A DNA stretch of 15,934 nucleotides from Bacillota bacterium. GTDB taxonomy: Bacteria; Bacillota_E; RBS10-35; JAJYVN01. Positions 6,835 through 13,690 of this stretch are shown here, in pieces. A model generated the notes under the pieces. The model was not told where the DNA came from, did not search any database, and was given only the letters and a program-made list of their open reading frames with translations. A program made the position numbers and the translations under genes. Within the stretch, counting starts at the first letter, position 1, and every line of letters begins with the position of its first letter. The stretch lies in assembly GCA_021846605.1 (NCBI GenBank), contig JAJZWQ010000065.1:1-15934 (forward strand), in the 5' to 3' direction.

Positions 6835-6850
6835 ACGGCCGGCCGTGCCC
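6831..6850. repeat. 20-bp perfect palindrome beside the G-tract
   Basis: The half-site GGGCACGGCC (6831-6840) is followed immediately by its exact reverse complement GGCCGTGCCC (6841-6850). It could form a cruciform or RNA hairpin and act as a Rho-independent-like end for the DUF3243 transcript, although no T-run follows. It could also be a dimeric protein operator. Confidence 0.8.
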
Positions 6851-6986
6851 CGCCGCCCCGGCCTCTCGCTGCGCCCCGCCCCGCCGCCCGACCACGCCCC
6901 CCACACGGTCGCCGCCACCGCGACCCACCCAGGGGGCCGCTGGTGCCCGGGCGAGGCCCGCGCGCCCCGATGCCCAGCGAGTGCCA

Positions 6987-7017
6987 CCCCCACCCCTGGG
7001 GAGCCGCGGGGGTGGGG
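6987..7017 (+). promoter_or_regulatory. 10-bp perfect hairpin in the leader of the RlmI-like gene
   Basis: CCCCCACCCC (6987-6996) is exactly complementary to GGGGGTGGGG (7008-7017) with an 11-nt loop. The hairpin ends 42 bp before the GTG start of the methyltransferase gene. It could be a leader structure or attenuator if transcription begins upstream. No T-run follows, so an intrinsic terminator is less likely. Confidence 0.5.
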
Positions 7018-7059
7018 CGACCTGTGGCAGACTGTGGGCCTGGGGTGAGGGGATTGGCG

Positions 7060-8277
7060 GTGGCGGGGGACCCGGTCGTCCGGCTCCGGGAGGGCAAGCA
7101 GACGGCCATCGGCCGTGGGCGCCCGTGGGTGTATCGCGGCGAGATGGCCAGCGTGGGGGGAGCGCCGCGCACGGGGGACGTCGTGGGCGTGGTCGACGCG
7201 CGCGGGGCCTTTTTGGCCAAGGGGTTCTACCACGAGCACAGCCTGCTGGCCGTACGCCTGCTGACCCGGGACCCGGAGGAGCCCGTCGACGATGCCTTCT
7301 TCCGCCGCCGCCTCGAGGCGGCGTGGGACCTGCGCCGGTGTGTCCTGGCGGACCCACGGGTCTGCAGGGTCGTCTTCGCCGAGGCGGATGGCATTCCGGG
7401 TCTGATCGCCGACCGTTACGGGAGCGTGCTGGTCATCCAGACGCTGGTGGCCGGCGTCGACGCGCGCTTGGAGTTCCTGGCCCGGGAACTGGGGGCGCTC
7501 ACGGGTGTCCCGGACGTGCTGGAGCGGAACGAGGGGCCCGTGCGCCGGTTGGAGGGGCTCCCGGAGCGGACCGGACCCCTTGTCGGCAACCCCCCGGACG
7601 AGGTCGAGATCCAGGAGGGCCTGATCCGCATGGGCGTGCACCTGCGCGCCGGTCAGAAGACCGGGCACTTTCTGGATCAGCGCGAAAACCACGCGGCCTT
7701 CGGCCAACTGGTGGGACAACTCCAGGTCCGGGGACCGGCCGCGCGCGGTGTGCGCGTCCTGGACGCCTTCTGCCACACCGGCGGGTTCGGCCTGGCCGCG
7801 CTGGTGGCCGGCGCGGGGGAGGCGACATTCCTGGACTCGGCGTCCACCGCGGTGGACGCCGCCATGGACAACGCCGAGCGCAACGGCCTGACCGCGCGGG
7901 CCCGCCCGCTCTGCGCCAACGCCTTCGACGCCCTGCGCTCCATGGCGCGTGCCGGGGAGGAGTTCGGCGCCGTGGTGCTGGACCCCCCGGCCTTCGCCCA
8001 CGGCCGCGCCCAGTTGGACGCCGCCTTTCGCGGATACAAGGAGATCAACCTGCGCGCCATGCGACTGCTGACTCCCGGTGGGATCCTCTGCTCCTGCTCC
8101 TGTTCGCAGCCGGTGACAGGGGAGATGTTCGCGGAGATGCTCGCCGACGCCGCGGCGGACGCGGGTCGGCGCCTCCGGGTGCTCGCGCTGCGCGGGGCCC
8201 CTCCCGACCATCCGGGACTGCTGGGGGCCGCGGAGACGTCATATCTCAAGTGTGTGCTGATGCAGGCCGTCGATTGA
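7060..8277 (+). CDS. RlmI-type class I SAM-dependent rRNA cytosine methyltransferase
   Basis: This 405-residue protein has the layout of the COG1092 RlmI/RlmK methyltransferases. An N-terminal PUA domain (about 6-75; GRGRPWVYRGEM is its typical opening) is followed by a middle domain (GLIADRYG, 114-121) and a Rossmann methyltransferase domain. FLDQRENH (204-211), VLDAFCHTGGFGLAAL (233-248, SAM motif I), FLDSASTAVDAAMDN (257-271), VLDPPAFAHG (306-315) and GGILCSCSCSQPV (340-352) are all family hallmarks. The likely role is m5C methylation of 23S rRNA. GTG at 7060 is preferred because GAGGGG (7047-7052) precedes it by 7 nt; in-frame GTG 7045 and TTG 7054 are less well placed. The exact target nucleotide cannot be read from sequence. 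Confidence 0.9.
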   Translation: MAGDPVVRLREGKQTAIGRGRPWVYRGEMASVGGAPRTGDVVGVVDARGAFLAKGFYHEHSLLAVRLLTRDPEEPVDDAFFRRRLEAAWDLRRCVLADPRVCRVVFAEADGIPGLIADRYGSVLVIQTLVAGVDARLEFLARELGALTGVPDVLERNEGPVRRLEGLPERTGPLVGNPPDEVEIQEGLIRMGVHLRAGQKTGHFLDQRENHAAFGQLVGQLQVRGPAARGVRVLDAFCHTGGFGLAALVAGAGEATFLDSASTAVDAAMDNAERNGLTARARPLCANAFDALRSMARAGEEFGAVVLDPPAFAHGRAQLDAAFRGYKEINLRAMRLLTPGGILCSCSCSQPVTGEMFAEMLADAAADAGRRLRVLALRGAPPDHPGLLGAAETSYLKCVLMQAVD

Positions 8278-8327
8278 CCGCGGGCGCGCCGGGGCGCCGA
8301 TGTGGTTCGGCGATCGGGCACGTGTGT

Positions 8328-8333
8328 TAGACT
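8328..8333 (+). promoter_or_regulatory. Possible -10 element upstream of the glycosyltransferase gene
   Basis: TAGACT lies 60 bp upstream of the chosen GTG, in the 116-bp gap after the methyltransferase gene. The -35 region is poor (TTCGGC, 16-nt spacing). This is a candidate only. Confidence 0.25.
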
Positions 8334-8393
8334 GCCATCGCGGGCGGCTGGCGAATGGTCGGTGGCCCCGAGCCCAGGCGACGGGGTGATCGC

Positions 8394-9716
8394 GTGACGC
8401 AGCCGGTGAACGTACAAGCGGCGTGGTTGGGGATGGTGATGGGCCCCCCCCGCATCTACCCGCCGTTGCCCTGGGTATGTCTGGCCGTCCTCGATGTCCT
8501 GCAGTGGATCTTTGTCCTGTACACGCTGTACACCATCCTGGTGCCGGTGGCCGGACTCTGGACAAGGCAGGTGTCCGGGGTCCCGGAGCCCTCGGCCCGC
8601 TTTGCCATCGTCATCCCGGCGCACAACGAGGGGCGCGTGATCGGTCAACTGATCGAGTCCTGCCTGTCGTTACGTTATCCGCGCGAACTCTTCGACGTCT
8701 TCGTCGTGGCCGACAATTGCGAGGATGACACCGCGCAGGTGGCGGCCGCCGCGGGGGCCCGGGTGCTGCGGCGCGAGAACCGGAACGAGCGCGGGAAGGG
8801 CTACGCGCTGGACTACGCCTTCGAGCGCCTGCTCTCCGGCCCCGAGCGCTACTCGGCCTTCGTGATCTTCGATGCCGACAACCTGGTGCATCCGGACTTC
8901 CTGCGCGTGATGAACGCCCACATGCTCCGGGGCGACAAGATCATCCAGGGGCGGATGGACGTCAAGAACCCCACCGACTCCTGGGTCTCGGCGACCTTCG
9001 CAATGTCCGTGTGGGTGAGCAACCGCTTCTGGTTCCTGGCGAAGTACAACCTGCGCCTGTCCTCGGTGCTCGGCGGCACCGGGATGTGCGTGGCCTGCGA
9101 CCTGGTGCGCGAGATCGGCTGGGGCGCCCACTCCTTCACCGAGGACCTCGAGTTCACCATGAAGGCCCTGCAGCACGGCGTGAAGACCGCGTGGGCGCAC
9201 AACGCCATCTGTTACGACGAGAAGGTGCAGACGTTCTCGGCGTCGTGGACGCAGCGCAAACGTTGGGTCCAGGGGCAGGCGACCGTGGCGCGCATGTACC
9301 TGCTGGGCATGGGCTGGCGGGGGCTCGTCCAGGCCAGCCCCATCTTCCTGGACGCGGCGTTCCAGATCTTCGCCCCCTTCTACCTCCTGCTGGGCTCCTT
9401 CCTGATGGCGCTGACCTACCTTGTCCCTGGGGAGTTCCTCCTGGACCCCGTCCTCCACCATCTGGATACGTCCGGCTTCTGGCTGGTCGTGGCCGGCGTC
9501 GAATACATGCTGCCGCTGGTGGCGGCGATCATGGACCGTCTGCCATGGCGGACGCTGCTCTTCCTCCCGCTGTATCCCGTCTTCCTGGACTCCTGGATCC
9601 CGCTGACCTGGGTCGGCATGTTCAGCCCGCGTCCCCGGCACTGGACCCACACAGAGCACACCCGCGCGGTGGCGCATCACGAGTTGATGGCCCTGCGCGG
9701 CGCGGAGCGGCGGTAG
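8394..9716 (+). CDS. Membrane-bound family 2 glycosyltransferase
   Basis: The 440-residue protein is a processive-type GT2 enzyme. The first membrane segment is at about 27-55. The GT-A domain follows with FAIVIPAHNEGRVIGQLI (70-87), VVADNCEDDTA (104-114), RGKGYALDYAF (133-143), the metal-binding DADN (160-163), LGGTGMC (226-232), the acceptor-site TED (249-251) and QRKRW (287-291). Three to four C-terminal membrane segments follow (about 318-345, 361-380, 386-410). This is the architecture of cellulose/hyaluronan-synthase-like transferases that build an extracellular or envelope glycan; donor and product are unknown. GTG 8394 is selected since GGGGTGAT just upstream matches the anti-Shine-Dalgarno. 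ATG 8355 would add 13 residues. The CPBP gene follows almost directly. Confidence 0.88.
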   Translation: MTQPVNVQAAWLGMVMGPPRIYPPLPWVCLAVLDVLQWIFVLYTLYTILVPVAGLWTRQVSGVPEPSARFAIVIPAHNEGRVIGQLIESCLSLRYPRELFDVFVVADNCEDDTAQVAAAAGARVLRRENRNERGKGYALDYAFERLLSGPERYSAFVIFDADNLVHPDFLRVMNAHMLRGDKIIQGRMDVKNPTDSWVSATFAMSVWVSNRFWFLAKYNLRLSSVLGGTGMCVACDLVREIGWGAHSFTEDLEFTMKALQHGVKTAWAHNAICYDEKVQTFSASWTQRKRWVQGQATVARMYLLGMGWRGLVQASPIFLDAAFQIFAPFYLLLGSFLMALTYLVPGEFLLDPVLHHLDTSGFWLVVAGVEYMLPLVAAIMDRLPWRTLLFLPLYPVFLDSWIPLTWVGMFSPRPRHWTHTEHTRAVAHHELMALRGAERR

Positions 9717-9772
9717 CGCTGGCCCGGTGGCTGCGCCCGCGCGCCTGGTCCCCCCCGGTCCCCGCCGGCCCG

Positions 9773-10414
9773 GTGGCGATCATCGTGGCCTACGTCCTGG
9801 CGGAGTTGGCCGCCGGGCTGGTGGCGGGTGCCCTGTCCGGTGTGTCGGGGGCGGGGCTGCAACTCGCCGAGGGGTACATGGTGTCTGGGTTGGCCCTGCT
9901 GGCCGCGGGGCTGGTGCTGGCGCGGCGGGGGCGCATCCCGCTCAGGGGGGTGGCGGCCTGGCCCGGGGCCCGCTGGATCGCGGGCGGGGTGGTCGCCGGT
10001 CTTGTGCTCAAGGGTCTGGGGGATCTGGTCCTGACGGTGCAGGACCGGCTCTTGGGGCAGCCCCCGCCGACCAACAACCCGCTGGCGTTGCACCCCCAGG
10101 CCTTTCACGGCGCGGTGGCGCTGGTCGCCGTCGTGCTCGCCGTGACGGTCGTGGCGCCCCTGGGCGAGGAACTGTTCTTCCGCGGGGTGATCTTCGGGTG
10201 GCTGCGCAGCCTATGGGGCCTGCCGGCGGCGGCGCTCGCCGCGGGGTTCCTGTTCGCGGCGGCGCACGGCGACCTGGGGCTGCTGCTCCCCCTCACCCTG
10301 GTGGGCTTCGGGCTGTGCTGGCTCTATCAGCAGTCCGGTTCCCTGTGGCCGCCCGTGGTGGCCCATGCGGCGCTCAATGCCGTGGCCGTGGTCGCGTCCC
10401 TGGGTCGCGTGTAG
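9773..10414 (+). CDS. CPBP family intramembrane metalloprotease (CAAX protease-like)
   Basis: This polytopic membrane protein has the three CPBP (Abi/CAAX prenyl protease-like) motifs: EELFFRG (132-138, catalytic Glu pair and Arg), FLFAAAHG (159-166, zinc-ligand His) and VVAHAALN (195-202, second His and Asn). At least six hydrophobic segments are visible. Roles of bacterial members range from peptide processing to bacteriocin immunity; none can be assigned here. The start is uncertain. No ATG/GTG/TTG exists in frame between the glycosyltransferase stop region and GTG 9773, which lies at the edge of the first membrane helix and has no ribosome binding site. A CTG at 9719, two bases after the glycosyltransferase stop and preceded by GGAGCGG, would add an Arg-rich 18-residue N-terminus that looks genuine. 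Confidence 0.85.
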   Translation: MAIIVAYVLAELAAGLVAGALSGVSGAGLQLAEGYMVSGLALLAAGLVLARRGRIPLRGVAAWPGARWIAGGVVAGLVLKGLGDLVLTVQDRLLGQPPPTNNPLALHPQAFHGAVALVAVVLAVTVVAPLGEELFFRGVIFGWLRSLWGLPAAALAAGFLFAAAHGDLGLLLPLTLVGFGLCWLYQQSGSLWPPVVAHAALNAVAVVASLGRV

Positions 10415-10474
10415 CCGGGGCCAGGACAGGAGCCCCGCCAGGCCCCGCCGAATGCGGGCACGGGGGGTGGCGAC

Positions 10475-11602
10475 ATGGCGGGCGTGGGCGAGGTCGCGGC
10501 GGTCTGCGACCGGCTGTGGCCCCCCGAGTGGGCGGAGCCGTGGGACAACGTCGGGCTGTTGGTCGGAGACCGCACGGCGGCCGTGCACCATTGCCTGTGC
10601 GCCCTGGACGCCGACGCCCAGACCATCGCCCGGGCCGCCGCGCTGGACGCCCAGGTGCTGATCTCCCACCATCCCCTGCCCTTCCGTCCTCTGCGCCGTG
10701 TTCTGGCGGACGACCCCGCCGCGGGGGCCGTCCTCCTCGCCGCGCGGCACGGCATCGCCGTGTACGCGGCCCACACCAACTTCGACGTCCACCCCGACGG
10801 GGTCAGCCGGGCGCTGTCCGCAGCCCTCGGGCTGAACGCCGCGGTCCCCCTGCGCGAGACCGGGCGCCAGAAGCTCTATAAGCTGGTGACCTTCGTGCCC
10901 CAGGGGGCAGAGGCCGCCGTGCGCGACGCCCTGGCCGGCGCCGGTGCCGGGCATCTCGGCAACTACAGCCACTGCAGTTTCAGCGTGACGGGCACCGGGG
11001 CGTTCCGCCCCCTGCCCGGTGCCCGCCCCTTCATCGGCCAGATCGGCTCGCTGGAGCACCCCACCGAGGTCCGCCTGGAGATGCTCGTGCCCGAGGAGCG
11101 CCGCGCCGCGGCCATCCAGGCCCTCCTCGCCTCCCACCCCTATGAGGAGGTGGCGTACGATCTGATCCGCCTCGAGAACCAGGGCGCCGCCCGCGGCTTG
11201 GGTCTGGTGGCGACCCTGCGCCGCGCTTCACGTCTGGGGGCCTTCGCCCACCAGGTGTCCCGGCGGCTCGCGGCTCCGGCTACGCGCTTTGTGGGCGACC
11301 CCGGCCAGGTCGTGCGCCGCGTCGCGGTCTGCGGTGGAGCCGGGATGGAACTGGTGGGGGCCGCGTTGGAGGCCGGCGCCGACACCCTGGTGACCGCCGA
11401 CGCGCGCTACCATGAGGCGCGGGACGCGGAAGCGCGGGGGCTGGCCGTCGTGGACCCCGGTCATCAGGCCACCGAGGCGCCCGCCGTGCCGGCGATGGCC
11501 GAGGCGTTGCGCGGCGCCTTGGTGGCCGCGCGGTTGGATGTGGCGGTGTCTGTGGAGCCCACGCGCCCCGATGTCTGGCGCCCGCTCCAGGCGGGTCACT
11601 GA
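10475..11602 (+). CDS. Nif3-like dinuclear metal-centre protein (GTP cyclohydrolase I type 2 family)
   Basis: The 375-residue protein matches the long, YqfO-like form of the Nif3 family. WDNVGLLVG (23-31) is the family opening. LISHHPLPF (H65, H66) and HTNFDVHPDGVS (D104) supply the first set of metal ligands, and DPGHQATE (H330, E334) the last. Between them KLYKLVTFVP to HPYEEVAYDL is the inserted PII/CutA-like domain that caps the ring in hexameric members. The family name 'GTP cyclohydrolase I type 2' comes from one homologue; the general function is not settled. ATG 10475 has a G-rich GGGGGGTGG upstream. It precedes the zinc-ribbon gene by 17 bp, a pairing common in Bacillota and Actinomycetota. 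Confidence 0.92.
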   Translation: MAGVGEVAAVCDRLWPPEWAEPWDNVGLLVGDRTAAVHHCLCALDADAQTIARAAALDAQVLISHHPLPFRPLRRVLADDPAAGAVLLAARHGIAVYAAHTNFDVHPDGVSRALSAALGLNAAVPLRETGRQKLYKLVTFVPQGAEAAVRDALAGAGAGHLGNYSHCSFSVTGTGAFRPLPGARPFIGQIGSLEHPTEVRLEMLVPEERRAAAIQALLASHPYEEVAYDLIRLENQGAARGLGLVATLRRASRLGAFAHQVSRRLAAPATRFVGDPGQVVRRVAVCGGAGMELVGAALEAGADTLVTADARYHEARDAEARGLAVVDPGHQATEAPAVPAMAEALRGALVAARLDVAVSVEPTRPDVWRPLQAGH

Positions 11603-11619
11603 GAGGTTGGTGGTGCCGC

Positions 11620-12339
11620 GTGGATTGGCACGCGGAGTTGGTCCAGGCCCTGGCGGTCCAGGAGATCGACCGGAGGCTCGACGCCCTGCGGCAGGAACGC
11701 GAGGTGCTGGTGCGCAACCCCCGCGAGGGGGAGTTGCGGCGGGAGGCCGCCGCCCGCGAGGCTCGGGTTGCCAGCCTGCAGGCGGACCTGCAATCGGCCA
11801 GCGGCCAGCAGCGGCGCGCGGAGTTGGAGCGCTCTACCCTGATTGCGGAACGCGACCGCGACCGCAACCGGCTGTTCGGTGGGCAGGTGCACCATCCTCG
11901 GGAGTTGGAAGGGCTGCAGCACAATATCGAGGGCGTGGATAAGCGCATCGATGAACTGGAGACAGCCATCCTGGAGGCCATGGACCGCTGCGGGCAGTTG
12001 CAGCAGCGGGTGGAGGCCGCGCGCGGGCGCCTGGACCGCCTAGCCAAGGAGTTGGCGGCGCACCAGCGTGAGCAGCGCGAGCGTCTGCAGGCCGTGGATG
12101 CCGAGCTGCCGTCGCTGACAGCCGGGCGCGAGCGGCGCGCGGCCAAGATGGACCCGACGGTGCGCAGGGAGTATGAGCGACTGCGGGGCGGCGCCCGCGG
12201 CATCGCGGTGGCCGAGGTCGTCTCCGATTCCTGTTCGGCGTGCGGCGTGGGTCTGTCTACGCTTGCCCGCAGCCGGCTGCAGGACCGGAGCCGCGCCCTG
12301 ACCTGCGAGAATTGCGGCTGCCTGCTGGTGGAGGCCTGA
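11620..12339 (+). CDS. Coiled-coil C4-type zinc-ribbon protein (COG1579)
   Basis: The 239-residue protein starts VDWHAELVQALAVQEIDRRLDALRQER and continues as a long heptad-rich coiled coil (about 10-180). It ends in a zinc ribbon with C205-x2-C208 and C229-x2-C232. This is the COG1579/DUF164 architecture, suggested to bind nucleic acid or assist complexes, with no firmly established function. GTG 11620 is the only reasonable start after the Nif3 stop; GAGAGG lies about 13 nt upstream, a weak site. The stop overlaps the RNase HI start (TGATG), so the three genes Nif3, zinc ribbon and RNase HI appear to be an operon. Confidence 0.9.
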   Translation: MDWHAELVQALAVQEIDRRLDALRQEREVLVRNPREGELRREAAAREARVASLQADLQSASGQQRRAELERSTLIAERDRDRNRLFGGQVHHPRELEGLQHNIEGVDKRIDELETAILEAMDRCGQLQQRVEAARGRLDRLAKELAAHQREQRERLQAVDAELPSLTAGRERRAAKMDPTVRREYERLRGGARGIAVAEVVSDSCSACGVGLSTLARSRLQDRSRALTCENCGCLLVEA

Positions 12340-13058
12340 TGCCAGTGACCGGCGGCCGCAGGATCCGGATCCACACCGACGGCGCGAGCCGCGGCAACCC
12401 CGGTCCCGCCGGGGCGGGCGCGCTCCTGGAGGACACCGCCAACGGCACCGTCCTGGCCGAGATCGCCCAGTATCTGGGCCGGACCACCAACAACGTCGCC
12501 GAGTACCAGGCGCTGATCCTCGGTCTGCGCCGCGCCCTTGAACTGGGTGCCGACGCCGTGGACGTCGTCAGCGACAGCGAACTGATGGTGCGCCAAGTCG
12601 AGGGCCGCTACCAGGTGCGCAGCCCCGGGCTGCTGGCGCTCGCCAGGGAGGTCGGGGAACTGCGCCGCAAGTTCGGGTCGGGCTTCCAGATCCGGCACGT
12701 GCTGCGCGGCGGCAACCGGCGCGCCGACCAACTGGCGAACCTGGCCATCGACCAGGGCCTCGGCCGAGTAGCGCGCCCAGCGGTGCCCGATACGACTCCC
12801 GCCGCCCCCGAGCCGCCCCGCATCCCCGTGCTGGCCGCCACGCTGGCGGCCGGAGACACCAGCGATCTCGGGGCGGGGATGCGCTTGGTCCGGGCCGGCC
12901 ACAAGTGGCGCCGCGCGGCGTGGATCCTGGTGCTGGAGGGCGCGGTGGACGTGGGCGGGCAACCGCTGTCTGCCGGCGGCTATCGTGCGGGGCCGGTGCG
13001 CTACCGGGCGGCCGGGGACGGCGGCGCGCTCGTGCTGGAAATGGCCGAGAAAGCCTGA
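12339..13058 (+). CDS. rnhA: RNase HI with a C-terminal beta-rich, cupin-like extension
   Basis: Residues 8-140 form an RNase HI domain with all four acidic catalytic residues: D14 (IHTDGASRGNPGPAG), E55 (NNVAEYQAL), D79 (VVSDSELMVRQVEG) and D130 (GGNRRADQLAN). It degrades the RNA strand of RNA-DNA hybrids. A Pro/Ala-rich linker (about 144-163) leads to about 75 extra residues (165-239). Their short strands, Gly turns and segment WILVLEGAVDVGGQPLSAGGYRAGP suggest a single cupin-like barrel, but the usual cupin His/Glu metal ligands are not obvious. The known Actinomycetota fusion of RNase HI to an acid phosphatase is a different arrangement. ATG 12339 shares a base with the previous stop, and GGAGG precedes it. 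The gene ends about 30 bp before the rnpB 5' end. Confidence 0.88.
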   Translation: MPVTGGRRIRIHTDGASRGNPGPAGAGALLEDTANGTVLAEIAQYLGRTTNNVAEYQALILGLRRALELGADAVDVVSDSELMVRQVEGRYQVRSPGLLALAREVGELRRKFGSGFQIRHVLRGGNRRADQLANLAIDQGLGRVARPAVPDTTPAAPEPPRIPVLAATLAAGDTSDLGAGMRLVRAGHKWRRAAWILVLEGAVDVGGQPLSAGGYRAGPVRYRAAGDGGALVLEMAEKA

Positions 13059-13083
13059 CGTTGACCCTACCGTCTGGTATCCT
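13055..13083 (+). promoter_or_regulatory. rnpB promoter
   Basis: CTGACG (13055-13060) and TATCCT (13078-13083) are separated by exactly 17 nt, and TGG before the -10 makes it an extended -10 element. The predicted start near 13090 coincides with the 5' strand of RNase P helix P1. The -35 overlaps the 3' end of the RNase HI gene. Confidence 0.65.
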
Positions 13084-13090
13084 GGCGGGG

Positions 13091-13427
13091 CGAGCCGGTC
13101 AGGCGGTCGCGGGCGCTTGCGCGCCTGAGGAAAGTCCGAACAGCGCAGGGCAGGGTGCCGGGTAACGCCCGGCGGGGGCGACCCCAGGGAAAGTGCAACA
13201 GAAATCACACCGCCGGTCCCAGGACCGGTAAGGATGAAACGGTGCGGTAAGAGCGCACCGGCGGCCGGGCAACCGGTCGGCCAGGCAAACCCCACCCGCT
13301 GCAAGGCCAAATAGGGGAGGCATGAGGTGGCCCGCCGACCTCCCGGGTTGGCTGCTGGAGGCGCCGGGTGACCGGCGTTCGAGAGAAATGATCGCCCCTG
13401 ACAGAATTCGGCTTACCGACCGGGTCG
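13091..13427 (+). ncRNA. rnpB: RNase P RNA, bacterial type A
   Basis: This is the catalytic RNA of RNase P, which trims the 5' leader of pre-tRNAs. Conserved blocks appear in order: TGAGGAAAGTCCG (13126-13138), GTGCAACAGAAA (about 13193), the GGTAAGGATGAAACGGTGCGG stretch with a GTGCGGTAAGAGCGCAC hairpin (about 13226-13260), AGGCAAACCCC (about 13282), AAATAGGGG (about 13309), AGAGAAATGATCG (13382-13394) and GACAGAATTCGGCTTAC (13400-13415). Helix P1 closes by pairing CGAGCCGGTC (13091-13100) with GACCGGGTCG (13418-13427), with one G/G mismatch, so both ends are set to within a few bases. The overall pattern is type A, as in non-Bacillus Bacillota and most other bacteria. Confidence 0.95.
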
Positions 13428-13434
13428 TAAGTAA

Positions 13435-13477
13435 CAGGGGTAAGGCATCCAGCACCAGACGCCGGGTGCCACCCCTG
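13435..13477 (+). terminator. Strong hairpin directly after rnpB, possible terminator or processing structure
   Basis: CAGGGGT (13435-13441) pairs with ACCCCTG (13471-13477) and GGCATCC (13444-13450) with GGGTGCC (13464-13470, one G-U). This gives 14 bp with an AA bulge and a 13-nt loop. It begins 8 nt beyond P1 of RNase P. No U-run follows, so if it terminates transcription it does so in the GC-only style. Confidence 0.5.
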
Positions 13478-13495
13478 CTACACAGATCGAAGAAG

Positions 13496-13690
13496 TTACC
13501 GGTTCCGCAGGTCGATTGCGCGGGAAGCGCCCCCACCATAAGAGGCGCCCACTGCGGGTTGGGCTATCTTGAAGCGTGCGCGGACTAGCAGTCCGAGGAG
13601 CACGTGGATCGCCGTGAGCGAGAATACCATGGCAAGTGAGCCCGCTTCGGGTGCCAGCAGCGCCTGGCCGAGGGCGACGTACCGCTGCAT
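13496..13690 (-). pseudogene. Short membrane-segment reading frame, possible permease remnant
   Basis: The 64-residue frame starts MQRYVALGQALLAPEAG and has one strong hydrophobic stretch, SLAMVFSLTAIHVLLGLLVRARFK, followed by a polar tail. A membrane helix ending in basic residues near a C-terminus resembles the last helix of ABC-type permeases. There is no clear ribosome binding site at ATG 13690, and the frame is open only 12 codons further upstream. I read it as either the decayed 3' end of a transporter gene or a chance frame; no family is recognised. Confidence 0.3.

Noticed and set aside
6484..8211. 575-codon minus-strand open frame
   Set aside because: It lies antisense to DUF3243 and the methyltransferase, both of which have clear family motifs. 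The composition is that of a shadow frame.
10416..10437. CGGGGC / GCCCCG inverted repeat between the CPBP and Nif3 genes
   Set aside because: The stem is short, the loop is 10 nt and no T-run follows; this is expected by chance at this GC content.
11280..13310. 676-codon minus-strand open frame
   Set aside because: It runs antisense to Nif3, the zinc-ribbon gene and RNase HI and into rnpB. The translation is Arg/Pro/Ser/Gln-rich with no motifs; it is a GC-driven shadow.
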